A stretch of 64,000 nt of DNA from Sipunculus nudus (GCA_026874595.1 CM049309.1:6344576-6408575), one strand, 5' to 3'; positions 11,426 through 22,950 are shown, counted from the first letter of the stretch. A program made the numbers and translations. The notes: a model not told the origin generated them from the sequence alone.

Positions 11426-11867
11426 ACACGCCATTTTTCGTGTTTCTGCTGAAATGCTGAAAAGTAGAGAAATATTAAGCAGTAAATAAAACCTTCCCTT
11501 GATATAGAGATACGAATATTGACGAGACATGGTGATGTAATTTAAGCAAAAAAAAACAGTAACTGATGGAATGCAATAACTATAGGTGGACAGAGGCAGG
11601 TGGGGCGTTCAGCGCCGGAAAGTTCTCCGGAGAAGTCCCAATAACATTAGGCTTAACATGGTGGACTTCTTAAATGAGATACACTGTTCATTTACATTGG
11701 CGTAGCACCGGGCACAGCGGCGGGATTGATCACTGTCTGAGAGCTATGTAACTGCAGACAATACAAATAAACGCGACTCGGGGCAGGTGAAATCGGGGAG
11801 CCACCAAGTTCACTGAAATGTAGGAATTCAACAACGCTCAGGGAAAAACTAATTTAAACTTGATATC

Positions 11868-11960
11868 GTGTTTGCTTTTTTGTTCGCGAGGGTTTCAAAT
11901 TTGCAATATTCGTGAGAAGCAAATTATCGCGAAAATTAAAGCTGCTTGAATATGAAGCCT
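11868..11960 (+). repeat. CGCGAA-rich repeat family B, copy 1
   Basis: Pattern: TTTTTGTTCGCGAGGGTTT, an AT-rich gap, then AAATTATCGCGAAAATTAAA and TGAATATGAAGCC. The copy at 19228-19312 has the same blocks in the same order, and 15000-15085 is a reverse copy. CpG-containing CGCGAA words stand out strongly from the AT-rich background. Confidence 0.8.
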
Positions 11961-12084
11961 ATTGTCGGAGGCAAGTCGAACGGAGAACGACTCCTTTTAT
12001 AAAGGATATAAAATCTTTCAAAATTATACATTAGTAAAAAAGAGTAATTTCTACTCCTTCCATAATCATTTTCACCGTACTATT

Positions 12085-12206
12085 GTGCGAAATTTCAGCT
12101 TTTATAAATCAGCCATATTGGTGATCTAGCGCAAACAGAAAATGGCGGAAGAAAGAAAAAAAATGATTGAAATCGATTGTTTAGCACTCGGGGGGGGGGG
12201 GGGGGG
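12085..12206 (+). repeat. Interspersed repeat family F, copy 1, ending in a G run
   Basis: CAGCCATATT, then GGCGGAAGAAAG, an A-rich stretch, a GATTG/GATAG block and GCAC(T)(C/T)GGGGG are shared in order with 49975-50060. A run of 17 G lies at 12190-12206. Class unknown; ATGGCGGAAG also resembles a YY1/ETS-type promoter word. Confidence 0.55.
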
Positions 12207-12209
12207 TTA

Positions 12210-13700
12210 CGTAGGTCCGCGCACCAACAACTTTTAACCAAATATGAGTTCATAAATAAACTCATCAACCCTTATAAGCCCTATAAAACTTAATGATGAA
12301 AGATGCTACAATGGTTTATTATTCATTTTCGACCCAAGGATCTACTGGATATACTGGAGATGAACATACTATTAAGGGCATTTTGACTTCTGTCACACTG
12401 CGCAGAATCTTACTCACATGAGTACGAGTCTACTGGTTAAACCCCAATCCCATATTCGTGCAGGTCAACACGGATCACATCCGGCACGATCCGGCGTGTG
12501 AAACGTGTAGCCGCCGTGATGGTCCGCGGCGATCCCTGCTGGTCCAGGAACGTCCGGGAAGATCCTTGGGGCTCCGGGAGGCCAACACGGCAGTTTTGGG
12601 CAGTTTTAATCAAACTTTTAATGGTTCTTGGGGTATTTCTGAGCCCCATAGCTCGGAGGATATGTGTAAGAGAGACCTAATTTCAGGTTTCCAGAGAGAT
12701 TTTTAAGGGCCTCCCTGCATGTTATCTTAGAAGATTTCAGGTCCAGCGGTTACGATTTGTGCCTGGTTAACGGGCGGACGAACCGACAGACAGACAGACA
12801 GACGACGGACAAAGAGTGATCGCTATAGTCAGCTAAGCTGATATAATGATATCGTGAAAGAAAGTCAAACCTGAAATTATTAAAGTATTAAGTATTATTA
12901 AAGTATTAAACTCCTGCGAAAAAAAAATCAAGAAAATGGCTGCAGAATTGTTGACTTTTCGTTTTACGACAGAGGAAAAAAAAAATAAAATAAATACATT
13001 ATTCAAGGAGGCTTGGGAATTAATAATAACGTCCGACTTGCCTTAAACAGTTATCAAAGACACGCAGTTCAAAATATATGTAACTGTCATACAATAATGT
13101 TAAGAATACTGCGCATGACAAATAGCTGTTTCTGGTTTCCTGAGAACACCCCTCTTTATACTGTTTTATTGTCAACTCAGACAAGAATAGGTATTTTTTT
13201 ATCGGGATAGCTCCAAGATTCATGAAACTGATATCCATCTTATTACATTTATTTACAACCCATTTCTCATAAATCAGTACGAATCTCCGTTATTATTACC
13301 AGTTCAGCTGCCGAATATATTGGTTTTCCCTCGCAGTATTTTCGTTGAATATTTCGTAATGGAAATATCAGTCGGCCGTTGGAACCTCTTTTGTATTCGA
13401 ATGATGATAAGTAAACAATTGTCTGTCGTCTGAAAATGAATTATTTGATTGATATGCGTTACATGTTAAGTTGATTATTTTATCATTGATATCATATGGG
13501 CCCACGTCACATGGAGCAACAAAGGCAAAAAAAAATAGTTATATTATCAAGTCCAATCCTAGCGCCATTTCGGCCCTCTGACATTAGAGTTTACAACCAG
13601 CGTACTGGGTTCAAGTTAGGCTTACCAGCCCAATATAGGCGCCCATTAAGTCGTGTACGCACGGCTTGTCAAAATCCGCCTTTTATTAAAAATTTTAAGT
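12210..13700. other. No gene seen; short (GACA)n tract
   Basis: A GC-richer patch at 12470-12610 has open frames in several phases but no gene I can recognise. A (CAGA)n/(GACA)n tract at about 12786-12803 is followed by GACGGACAAAGAGTGATC, which looks like the end of a dispersed repeat with no second copy here. Confidence 0.45.
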
Positions 13701-13705
13701 GTCAA

Positions 13706-13732
13706 AGGAGAGAAAGAGAGAGAGAGAGAGAG
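13706..13732 (+). repeat. (GA)n microsatellite
   Basis: Nearly pure GA dinucleotide run. Confidence 0.9.
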
Positions 13733-13739
13733 ACCATAA

Positions 13740-14995
13740 GGTATATCGCTATACGTTAGGGTATATCGCCAGTGAGCTCTTACAGCTCTCATCTTTCTGT
13801 AAAATGACAAATTCCATTGGAATAAACGAACCACTTATCCTGGTCAATGTGAGAATAATAATGTCCTCGGGTTTTCAGACATGTTTCATCTTAAAGGGGC
13901 CTATTCCGATATCTGACTTCTATAAACTGAAAACAAAGCAGGAAACCATTCACAAAAACATAGGTGAAACCCGCAGATCTCACGGTACACATGCTGTTCG
14001 TTTTGTTTATATCTAGGTGTTTATTACATGTGGGGGCGCGAAAAAAAAATCCAATCCCATTTAACCTAGGATATATGGCGACAAATCGGACGAACTTGAG
14101 TTTTGCAAATGGAGTTTTGTATCTTTAGTGACCTTTCAACTTCCGCATATTTGCAACCATCCAACTTCTGTAAAATTAAAGGTTTTTTTTTTTCGTTTGT
14201 AATCATGGGCGCATGTACCATGTTTATTTACAGCTTGTTGATAAACAATGTCATATTTATCCGTCATTAAGACATTATGAGAACATTTCACTGCAGGAAT
14301 TACCTACAATTTATTAATAGATACGCAGAACAAACCATTAATGCCTTTAAGCAGAATAAACCAAAAATTATACAGATAAGGCCAAAAAATAAGGGTATGG
14401 TTCTCAGGCACCGCCCGCATCAATTTAAATCCCCCGCATCAAACATTTTTATTTTGATTTTCATCTTTCAAGAAGATAAAATAAAAAATTGATAAAATTT
14501 CCTTTGATATATAGTGATTTTACCTATTTAGCAAAAACAATTTGTTATAATCATGCTTTTCCTTGATCATATGACATTTTTTTATCGAAAAATACAAAAA
14601 AGGGGGGAAATCGTCCGCCCGCACTGATTTTTGAAAAAAAAGTACCTGAGAACAATAGTTTGTTGGCCTAAGGCAGATAGCCATTTATATGGATATTCAT
14701 ATATATCCATAACTAAATATAGTCATTTAAAAGCGCGTAAAATTTAGCAATACAACAATGACCCAAGGGAACACATAAAACGAGAGGAAATTCCTATTGA
14801 TATATTTGGTAACTAACATGCATCCAGGTCTGAACTTCCTAATATCAATCGTTGGTAACATAATGTGCTATTGTTTAGTATTTACAATGTTAATCTGAAG
14901 TGTTTTGACTATGGACACTACAGGCAGGATCAGGTACGTTAGATGTCCATTGATCAGACTATACAGTATTAGTTGTTAACATGAATAGGTTATTA
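13740..14995. other. No gene seen
   Basis: AT-rich sequence without supported exons, arrays or inverted-repeat elements. A 71-codon frame at 14277 lacks recognisable motifs. Confidence 0.5.
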
Positions 14996-14999
14996 TATC

Positions 15000-15085
15000 T
15001 TATTCAGGAATATTTCATTTTCACGATAATATCCCTCGCGTGAATATCGCGAATTTGAAATCCTCGCGAACAAAAGCCAACCAGA
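15000..15085 (-). repeat. CGCGAA-rich repeat family B, copy 2 (reverse)
   Basis: On the minus strand it reads TTTTGTTCGCGAGGATTT, CAAATTCGCGATATTCACG, then TTATCGTGAAAATGAA, matching the block order of copies 1 and 4. Confidence 0.8.
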
Positions 15086-15117
15086 GTAATATATTTTGAT
15101 TAACTCAGAAATTGAGC

Positions 15118-15295
15118 AAAAGTCTATATTTCTAATTATTAATATATTTCAGTTTCTATATATAAATATTATTCTCTGAATAGCAGGAGATGATTAAATT
15201 GACGAAACCTAACTTGGTAAAAAGTGCATGTGTTTGTGTGGTTGGGGGGGGGGGGGGTTATATATCCCTTTTCCCGTATACTGACGCCCCTGCTA
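15118..15295 (-). repeat. Repeat family G, copy 1, containing a poly-G tract
   Basis: On the minus strand: CAGGGGCGTCAGTATACGGG, a run of 14 C (the G run at 15244-15257), CCTGCTATTCAGAGAATAAT, and an AT-rich end with ATATATTAATAATTAG. The copies at 20385-20645 and 39195-39365 share the (C)n core, the GAATAATATT block and the AGACTTTGG(A/T)TCCATTTA end. Confidence 0.75.
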
Positions 15296-15299
15296 ATAC

Positions 15300-16290
15300 C
15301 CATAATAACGTACGTAGGTCTTACTTGGTGAACAGCTCATAAATACCTTGTGATCTCATCGTTTGCCAAAAGTGAACGGAACAAACAATAGGGCGAAGTT
15401 GAGTCGTAAATGATCCGATGGGGGTGGCTGGTATGACTGTAAATCTCCAGGAGAGTCACGTGTCGTTCCAATCGGTGATTTAATATACATGGTTTATTTA
15501 TTTGGACATATATTTCACAAGGTTGTCACCCTCTGCTGTCAGTAATGTTGTAATGAAGCTTCGTAGACTTAAAAAAAGTGTTGAGGCAAAGAAACACTAA
15601 AAATAACACAAATGAAATCAATACAGACTATACTGGTTAAGTGTGAACGTACAAAAATAACGATGATCAGTAACAAAAGGACCAGGTACGTTAGGCCTAT
15701 GTAATAAAGTAATAATCGTTTTAAGTAATTATTTCTTTTGATTTGGGTGACTCTGTAGCGACCATGAACCCACATTTTTACTGATACAAACTCATTTATA
15801 TATATATTTATCCTTCCCACTTTAATAAACTACAGCAGCTCCAACATAAATTAATTTAAATTGTTTAAATCATGGCTTATAACAGTAAATTCTTCTCCAT
15901 AAACGATTTACCAACTCGATGGCTGAATCACTGGTTAGCTCTCTTCGACAGAACAAAAGCGTCCGAAATACCACTAAATTTCTTTCGCCTTCTGCCAGCA
16001 TAAACAAACTCCCCTATCTTGCAGCGGAAAAGAATCTTTTTAAGTAAAACATATCAAGATGATCCGAATTACTTTATAATTTTATGAATTCTAACAGTAT
16101 CCTATTAAAAAAACTCCTCCCAGTACTTTATTTTCCTGAAAGACAAACGGACCAATAATGTTAAAAAAAAATTTACACAAACACAAAACATTTTTGGGAG
16201 ACAGCAAAAATGAGTACGACGGTTATATACGCATAATGAAACACAAAAAAAAAAGAAATTATACCTTCACCATGACGGTATGCGTTCTTC
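15300..16290. other. No gene seen
   Basis: Only short chance open frames. No arrays or RNA genes recognised. Confidence 0.5.
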
Positions 16291-16296
16291 CCCGTT

Positions 16297-16297
16297 C

Positions 16298-16328
<31 letters not shown>

Positions 16329-16548
16329 TTCTCAACACACGCGATCATGAATCATCTCATGAAATCGTCAGGGCATTTCGTGTATGCGCCAATGAAGAAT
16401 CGATTTGGTGTGGATCCGGTATATGATCCAGGTTCAGGATTTTTTATAAATGTAGAATCATGAAAGCACGAACGAACCTGGGAATATGGGTCGAATAAGT
16501 GAATGCAAATACATGCAGGAGAATTACATTCTTTAGAAAGTGATTTCT
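16297..16548 (+). repeat. Interspersed repeat family A, copy 3, led by (GT)n
   Basis: Begins with (GT)n at 16298-16325, then TTTGTTCTCAACACACGCGA, ATCGATTTGGTGTGGATCC, ATGATCCAGGTTCAGGA, GAACCTGGGAATATGGG and a diverged tail. Copies at 20.8 and 53.0 kb have the same order. Confidence 0.8.
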
Positions 16549-16744
16549 AGTGTATTAATTTATTCAAAATATTTATACAGAGTCGCATGTTCAGTGATTC
16601 TACAGTTTGCTCCACGCATGCACAGCGCCAGTTTGTGTTCAGGCAACCAAATGCATTACCAGACCATTCATCCGTTGTTATTGTTGACTTTCATGATGCA
16701 GTAATTTTTAAAATTTCAATTTAGTTATAACATCCCCAGAATAT

Positions 16745-16920
16745 TGGCGAAAATAACATACTCGCGAAATGTCGGTCTATGTCAATTCGCGAAATTTGAT
16801 GTTGGCGAAAAAAACACATTCTTAGGTTTTGAGAAAATGTACATAATATTATCTTTTTTTCGCGAATACGGGCACGCGGAATTCGGGAAAAAGTGCACGC
16901 TCGCGATAATTTTCGGTTTT
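16745..16920 (+). repeat. CGCGAA-rich repeat family B, diverged copy 3
   Basis: Several TCGCGAA(A/T) and GGCGAAA words occur within 175 bp, ending in GCTCGCGATAATTTTCGG. The copy is too diverged to align block by block with copies 1, 2 and 4. Confidence 0.55.
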
Positions 16921-17390
16921 ACAGAAGTTATTTTTAATACTAATACATGATAATACTAAGAAAAGCGTTTACATTCTGTATGTATCAGTGACACTTTCCG
17001 TCAACCCCAGAGAACAGCAGATCAGACCATCCAGCTGCCCTTGTATAAAACGCGATCTCCTGCCATCAATAAAACTACCAGTTCTGCGACATCGGGCAGG
17101 TGCTAGCGTCCGGGAGATGGAAATTACAAAGGAGTATGTCAGATATTTTTCTGTCCAGATTGGTTCAAATAGTGATCAATATTTAATCGGGGAGTATCAT
17201 CGGCTTTGTATATGCGTGAGTTGTCGAAGCAGTATAACCAGACTTTGTTTTATCCAAACTCATTTAGTTTTAAGCGTATGTTATATTTGAAACAGAACTT
17301 CAAGGATTATTTCGCTGGAGTTTCAATACTTACAATGATTTGTTTTAAATCCCTGAGCCTCAGAATTCATGAACAGGTAATAATATTGAT

Positions 17391-17449
17391 GATGATAATA
17401 ATAATAATGATAATGATAATAATAATAATAATACTTGTTGTTTTTGCTG

Positions 17450-17522
<73 letters not shown>

Positions 17523-17537
17523 CATTATTATTATTAT
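17391..17537 (+). repeat. (TAA)n and (ATT)n trinucleotide microsatellites
   Basis: Degenerate GATAATAATAAT repeats give way to a long, almost pure (ATT)n tract at about 17455-17537. Open frames here encode only poly-Ile or poly-Asn and are artefacts. Confidence 0.95.
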
Positions 17538-17786
17538 AGAAATAACAACAAGAAAATATATAAAACCACATACTGTGTTCTGTCACAGTAATATATCAAT
17601 GAATTATATCAATGCAAGACCCCTAAAACGTATGAAATGATTTCTTCAACTCCTTGCTTGAGTCACTGCTCTCCTCTGCTCGCTGGATCAAAGGTGCCTT
17701 ATACCATTTAATGACTCTCGACCTCGGATGGGATAAAAAGAGTCCTATATCACGATGTTAAAGATAAACTGGAACAAAAACCATAT

Positions 17787-17912
17787 ACTTATCCATACTA
17801 CCTCCAAAATAAAATGAACTATTGCTTTAGTGATACCCTAACGCTCATTTAACAATTAGCCAAACAACCAACCAACGACAAGAAAACCATGACACCACCT
17901 GACGAAGGTATT
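17787..17912 (+). repeat. Repeat family D, copy 1 (SINE-like)
   Basis: TACCTCCAAA, TTTAGTG(A/T)(A/T)AC, CTAAC(G/C) and CCAACAACCAACCAACG-type blocks are shared in order with 50.8-50.95 kb. About 70 bp further on, GTTGTGGGTTCAAATCT resembles a Pol III B box, so this may be a worn tRNA-derived SINE. Confidence 0.5.
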
Positions 17913-17919
17913 TAAAAAT

Positions 17920-18523
17920 ATATAATTGTTCAAAACAGAATTGTAACACTCGTGTTCGAGTTATGTAATCCTTATACCTGGAAGTTGTGGGTTCAAATCT
18001 GACAGTGATGCACTTTTGCCCAGCATTTAGTAACTGGAGAACAAACCAATCAAACTGACTAACCCCTATACCTGTTTCATTTGATGTAACAAAGCTTAAA
18101 ATTAGATGTTACAGAAATTATAGTTAGGTGACAATAAGTTAAAACCCATAAGAGTCAAATCTAACCTGGGTTACTATATTTTACACATTAAATCTTAAGG
18201 CGGGGCCATTCAGTAAATAATTCTTCATGATATAGGGGAAAACAAATGATCCTATTGGGACGTAGTGAAATGGGAGCGGAGGCGTGCAAACTAACACACT
18301 GGATGATAAAAAAATCAAACAACTGGTCAAAGATATTTTTTTGTTGCCAGGATGAAAATAATATAAGACTTTCATTTTCTTGCATTCATTTACTCTATCA
18401 GCTACTTATCATGTTCCGCTCACAATTTCAAATGATTAATTTTTAATTTATATGAAAAAATCCTTAAATTTAACCAAACGGATATATACATAGAGGTTCA
18501 TGTCACCGGTAGAAATCGCATCA
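17920..18523. other. No gene seen
   Basis: Contains the single B-box-like GGTTCAAATCT near 17990. No tRNA cloverleaf could be folded by eye around it. Overlapping short open frames in three phases at 18181-18446 are unsupported. Confidence 0.45.
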
Positions 18524-18546
18524 CCCCCCCCCCCCCCCCCCCCCCC
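18524..18546 (+). repeat. Poly-C run, 23 bases
   Basis: Longest uninterrupted C/G homopolymer in the window. The other G/C runs of nine or more are listed in the findings. Confidence 0.95.
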
Positions 18547-18549
18547 GTG

Positions 18550-19225
18550 AAGCTCTGTTGCGTCCTTGAGTTTGAAATTTTGAACGAAACGCAGTGAATG
18601 AGTATTAACTGTCTGTGACAAGATGATAATTAGAAAGGATGTGCATTGAGGTAATTTCCTGTTAAAACTCTGATAAGCCTCGGATACTCTCTTAAGTCCT
18701 GTTTAAGCATTGTCACCGCATCTGGAATTTTCTTACTTTCATTTTCTTTTACAGAATGATTATTAATGCGTGCTTTGGGAACCTGTTTAGCTAATAGTCA
18801 ACCGGAGAAAGGTCAGAGTCACCCATTTAAGACTGAGTGTTCAGGGGCGGCTTGATTGACAGGGTTCTGTCAAATCGCTCTGAAAATGGATATCCGAGTC
18901 CCGACGCGGCATCGGAAAATAACCTATTTGAACTAAGTTCGCGAATCATGTCGGTCATCATATATACAATGAGACGCAAGCCGCTGGTTGCTATGGTACC
19001 ACGCGATAAAACTATCCCATTGGACCTATAAATCAGCCGGAATTTGGACACGTGGCGCCCATCAAACACAATGGTACAAGGCCCATGAATTGCCGGGGGC
19101 CTTGAGCTTGTAGAAGAAGCCAGTTGTCGTATTCAGTTCTTATTGACGGAAATCCTTTTTCTTCCACATGTTACATAGTCAGCTGTACCGTCAAAGTACC
19201 TCTCACTGGTCTTGTTTGAAAATAC
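18550..19225. other. No gene seen
   Basis: An 80-codon minus frame and a 64-codon plus frame overlap each other at 18827-19069 and cannot both be coding; neither shows recognisable motifs. GGTTGCTATGGTACC near 18974 resembles an RFX X-box with one mismatch. Confidence 0.45.
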
Positions 19226-19227
19226 TG

Positions 19228-19312
19228 TTTTTACCTTTTTGTTCGCAAGGGTTTAAAATTCGCGATTTTCACGTAAATTAAATTATCGCGAAAATAAATC
19301 CTTTGTGAATAA
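19228..19312 (+). repeat. CGCGAA-rich repeat family B, copy 4
   Basis: TTTTTGTTCGCAAGGGTTT, AAAATTCGCGATTTTCACG, AAATTATCGCGAAAATAAA, TGTGAATAAGAGGTCC. Aligns along its length with copy 1. Confidence 0.85.
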
Positions 19313-19544
19313 GAGGTCCCAGCGTCAAAAGGTAAATTGTGGATATGATGAATAACATGAAATAGATCTTATATAGGTTACCCCTAGATCAAAGAATTCT
19401 ATTTAAACGATATAAGATCTTACAAATTATCTTCCATTGATGAGCAACACCGTTCGATGTCCATTTGGTTCTCATCCATTTTTTTATCAGTTAATATTAA
19501 TTAATTCATACAATAATGGATGCACTCTGTATTTATTGTATGAT

Positions 19545-19582
19545 TTTATCGCGAAAATGGAACCCTCGCGAATATGAAGCCA
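19545..19582 (+). repeat. CGCGAA-rich repeat family B, fragment 5
   Basis: TTTTATCGCGAAAATGGAA followed by CCTCGCGAATATGAAGCC matches the 3' part of copy 1. Confidence 0.7.
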
Positions 19583-19589
19583 GCCACAC

Positions 19590-20125
19590 ACATAATAAGG
19601 ATCCCCCATTCAAAGGCCCTTTTGATATTTTTCATACTGGATCCTTAATAAAATTATATTTACATTGTTATTTTGATTTATTATTTTCGATCATTTATTG
19701 TCAATTATTTAATATGACTTTTTATGTCTTTCACATGGTTTAAAGAAATCATCAAAACTAAAATTGAACTGTCAGCAAACTACGAGCTATCAAATATGTA
19801 TATGAATGAATTAATTATTTTTAGATATATACGTTTTTAACCCATAAAAAATGAGTTGAACCAAAGGTGCTTTGTCCCCTCCTACGACGTGAGGGCAACC
19901 TGTCCCCTGTCCCTTTTTTAATTAAACCCCATAAAACCTACAATATATCTTTACTATTTCACTGCATCACAAATGAAATGAGACAGTGTAGTCCATTTAC
20001 TTTAACAGAGAAACAATAACCAGATATCACGTGACATGACGATCTCAGTGGAAATGCTTAACGTGAAGTCTCATCAACCATAACCCTATTTCTGTTACCT
20101 TTCCACAGTTATGGCTTGTGGAAGG
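19590..20125. other. No gene seen
   Basis: AT-rich non-coding sequence; one ATCACGTGACAT word near 20030. Nothing else supported. Confidence 0.5.
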
Positions 20126-20127
<2 letters not shown>

Positions 20128-20174
<47 letters not shown>

Positions 20175-20305
20175 TATATACATATATAATTATATATATA
20201 CACATATATATATAAACCTTTTTCAGCGTCTCTGATTGACATATTCAACGATATATATATATATATATATATATCATAAGGAAAACTGGATATATAATAT
20301 ACATC

Positions 20306-20343
<38 letters not shown>

Positions 20344-20345
20344 GA
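20128..20345 (+). repeat. (TA)n microsatellite cluster, three tracts
   Basis: Tracts at about 20128-20216, 20250-20274 and 20312-20342, separated by short unique sequence. Tyr/Ile-rich open frames here are artefacts of the repeat. Confidence 0.95.
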
Positions 20346-20384
20346 TTAAGTATATACATACTAACATATATATATACTTAATCA

Positions 20385-20645
20385 TATTTCAAATAATTAT
20401 AATGTTTTAGAAAATAAGTTATTTTGTGAATTCTAAGCAAGGTTTAGATATAACATTTTTTAGTAAATGGATCCAAAGTCTATAATTCTATTTTTGTAAT
20501 ATATTTCATTTGCAATATTATAATATTATTCACTGAAAAGGGGGGGGGATGAATACATTGACCCTCCCTCCCCCCCCCCCCCCCTGCCAAAAAGTACGGG
20601 GTATATATACCCCCATCCCCTCCTATATTGACACCCCTGATACTG
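20385..20645 (+). repeat. Repeat family G, copy 2, with G and C runs
   Basis: Contains ATGGATCCAAAGTCTATAAT, an AT-rich block, 9 G at 20540-20548, 15 C at 20570-20584 and TATATTGACACCCCTGATA. Its block order matches the copies at 15.1 and 39.2 kb. Confidence 0.75.
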
Positions 20646-20799
20646 CCCATACGCATGATTACCAAATGTCAGTCAGTCCTTATCACAACATACGTTCATG
20701 TGCATGTAATTGCTTGAGATAATTCAGGTTCAGCATGCATAATAGATCTTATCTATACTCAATTCACTACATATGTAGTCTATGAACTGTTCACAACAT

Positions 20800-20985
20800 A
20801 AGCGAAGCCATCATGAACAGAATCTCAGGGCCATGGGACATTGGAAAATCGTTTAGATTTTGGTGTGGCACATGATCCGGATTCAGGAATACTCACAAAT
20901 GTACAGTCACTTATGAATAAATGAACCTGAGAATATGGGCAGAATAAGTGAAGGAGGCTTGCATTCATTAGAGTGCAGATTTTTA
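20800..20985 (+). repeat. Interspersed repeat family A, copy 4
   Basis: ATCATGAACAGAATC, TAGATTTTGGTGTGG, CATGATCCGGATTCAGGAAT, AATGTACAGTCACTTATG, GAACCTGAGAATATGGGC, GGAGGCTTGCATTC, GTGCAGATTTTT. This is close to the family consensus. Confidence 0.85.
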
Positions 20986-21111
20986 GTTTTTCTTTAGATT
21001 TAAATAGATTGGAGATGTGGCATGGTTGTTGCACCTAATATATTCATGCACGAATGTTACAAATACCTGAAAGCAAGCACGGTTTTGGGAGAATCCCGAG
21101 GTAGGGCTCCC

Positions 21112-21150
21112 CACTTGGCGGAGGCTTGCATTCCTTAGGATGCAGATTTT
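21112..21150 (+). repeat. Interspersed repeat family A, 3' fragment 5
   Basis: Only the terminal words ACTTGGCGGAGGCTTGCATT and TAGGATGCAGATTTT are present, about 130 bp after copy 4. Confidence 0.75.
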
Positions 21151-21159
21151 ATGTATATC

Positions 21160-22095
21160 AGCCTGATATCACTGACCCAATGAATATATGTCGCTAGACA
21201 ATGTGTGAACTATTACCTAGTAATAAAATACTGAAAATAAGATTTTAGATAACAAGAACCAAAATGTCAACTTGAGGATAAAGCCATCAGTAATCCTAAC
21301 TTAGTTCATTGATACAACTATAATTATTGTTCTTAGTTATTTTATTATTACAAATATATTATTACTTCATTCACACATTTCAAATGGCTAGTTAAATACC
21401 ATATAGCAAGCTAGGTATTTCACAGATTTACCATCATAACATTTATTATTGCAATTATGTATTATTATGTGTCTGGAATCTTTTCATGGTTGAATGTAAA
21501 CAAATGTTCATGTAAGAGTTAATTAGTGAGAGTGTAAAGGTAGTCTCTCAAGGGTTAATGAATTGTCTTTGACACTTAGCACATCAAGATTAGCAAGCTG
21601 ACAGGAAGAATAATCATCAAGGTATAATTCACCTAAGAGTGAGAAATGTTCATTTATTTGTATTGTCTTTACCTTCTTTATATATGAGTCACCTAGGACA
21701 GGGACAGAAAATTAAAAGTTACAGTTTGGAGTAAGCATTTAGATATAGAAGAAATTTTACATAGCTAGGATTATTACCAGCAAGTGAAGTCATCATCATT
21801 AATTTAGTCACAAGAAGAATAACAGAAACTTTGTACATGAAGAAAAAGGAATAAACCATTGTTACATCATCATCAACAAGTCTGCAGCTCCTGGATCTCC
21901 CAAACAACAACAATATATCACCGACCAACAAACATAAAATTCCAACCGGTGATAGAACGATCACGTGGAACCGATCCCTGTGAATCGACCACATGCAAGT
22001 CTCGACTACTATTATTATTATTATCCAACGGTTAATACTTTTGACTTGGATTCAAATAAAATTTAAACTAATTTATATTACATGGATTGTACAAA
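21160..22095. other. No gene seen
   Basis: AT-rich, with a short (ATT)n at about 22004-22023. A 91-codon minus frame at 21719-21994 lacks motifs and splice signals. Confidence 0.5.
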
Positions 22096-22099
22096 TAGT

Positions 22100-22262
22100 T
22101 AATATAACTAATCGCGGCACTCTCCATGGCTCAGTTTGTGGCGTTCGGTAAAGGTGGAGGAAACCGGAGAAACCAGAGAAAACCACCGGCCTTGGACGGG
22201 CAACTACAACCCACCCACATAGCCAGAGAGAGCCGCGCGTTACCCCTCGACTCTCCAGGCCC
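22100..22262 (+). repeat. Probable dispersed-repeat fragment with GGAAACCGGAGAA words
   Basis: GGTGGAGGAAACCGGAGAAA then CCAGAGAAAACCACCGGCC is GC-rich against its surroundings. It resembles a widely dispersed GAGGAAACCGGAG-type repeat sequence that I recall from many metazoan genomes. No second copy lies in this window, so the call rests on recalled similarity. Confidence 0.4.
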
Positions 22263-22624
22263 CAACATTTTGATTCAAATGTGACTCATAAAAACTGAAA
22301 TGTGAATAAATCAAATGGCGATGCGATTAACTCTAAGCTTATCAAATATGCAAGTGCGATCAAGATGTTAACTGTGGTCACAAATGCAAAGGCATCAACA
22401 AAAGCATTTGCACTTGAATTCATAAGGTGTGTTTAAAATGTAACGAAGGCTTATATCAAAAAAGTATTACAAGATTATTACTGATAGGTTTTGTGATAAT
22501 TATTATTACTCTTTTTTATATATTATTGATAATATTATTATTACATTTTCTAACGGCATTTGCTTTTGAATTAGAAATAAATTTCAGCTCTCTATTTAAA
22601 TGCAAATCAAATATGATATATATG

Positions 22625-22628
<4 letters not shown>

Positions 22629-22678
<50 letters not shown>

Positions 22679-22785
22679 CTATTAATAATTTAATATAATC
22701 ATTTATTACTATAATGATAAAAATAATAATGATAATAATAATTATTATTATTATTGTTATTATTATTAATATTATTATTATTATA
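22629..22785 (+). repeat. (TA)n followed by (ATT/ATA)n microsatellites
   Basis: Pure (TA)n at about 22629-22669, then imperfect ATA/ATT trinucleotides to about 22785. Confidence 0.95.
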
Positions 22786-22950
22786 TTTATCAACTTCTTC
22801 ATATATGACATATCCCTTCAGAGGCAGTAAATGTATTTCGCCCGGACATAAAACTGTCACGTGACAGATGAAGGGATGCCCGTAAGGAGTCTGATTTATC
22901 AGTGTAACTTGGTCGTAGCAGTCATATAAAGCAGCTTCGTCGTCATCCAT
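22699..22950 (-). CDS. Candidate first coding exon, unknown product
   Basis: On the minus strand an ATG at 22948-22950 has A at -3 and G at +4 (good Kozak fit), with an in-frame TGA two codons upstream, so it would be a true start. The first 55 or so codons (to about 22786) look coding: an acidic start MDDDEAALYDCYDQV, then NQTPYGHPFICHV and LCPGEIHLLPLKGYVIYEEV, with mixed codons. The frame then enters the (ATT)n microsatellite and becomes poly-Asn, which is surely not real protein. A donor would have to lie before about 22786, but no strong GTAAGT-like site is there. No signal peptide or membrane helix is seen and I recognise no family. It may be real, a worn exon, or chance. Confidence 0.3.
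   Translation of the reverse strand: MDDDEAALYDCYDQVTLINQTPYGHPFICHVTVLCPGEIHLLPLKGYVIYEEVDKYNNNNINNNNNNNNNYYYHYYFYHYSNK
22854..22867. promoter_or_regulatory. 14-bp CACGTG palindrome (E-box-like)
   Basis: CTGTCACGTGACAG is a perfect 14-bp palindrome around CACGTG. ATATAAAG, a TATA-like word, lies about 60 bp away near 22924. The palindrome sits inside the candidate minus-strand exon, so both readings cannot easily be right. Confidence 0.3.

Noticed and set aside
17206-17640. 144-codon plus frame and 87-codon minus frame
   Set aside because: Made almost wholly by the (ATT)n microsatellite, giving poly-Ile or poly-Asn.
17985-18003. Possible tRNA gene (GGTTCAAATCT B-box-like word)
   Set aside because: No A box at proper spacing and no cloverleaf by eye; likely part of a SINE-like repeat or chance.
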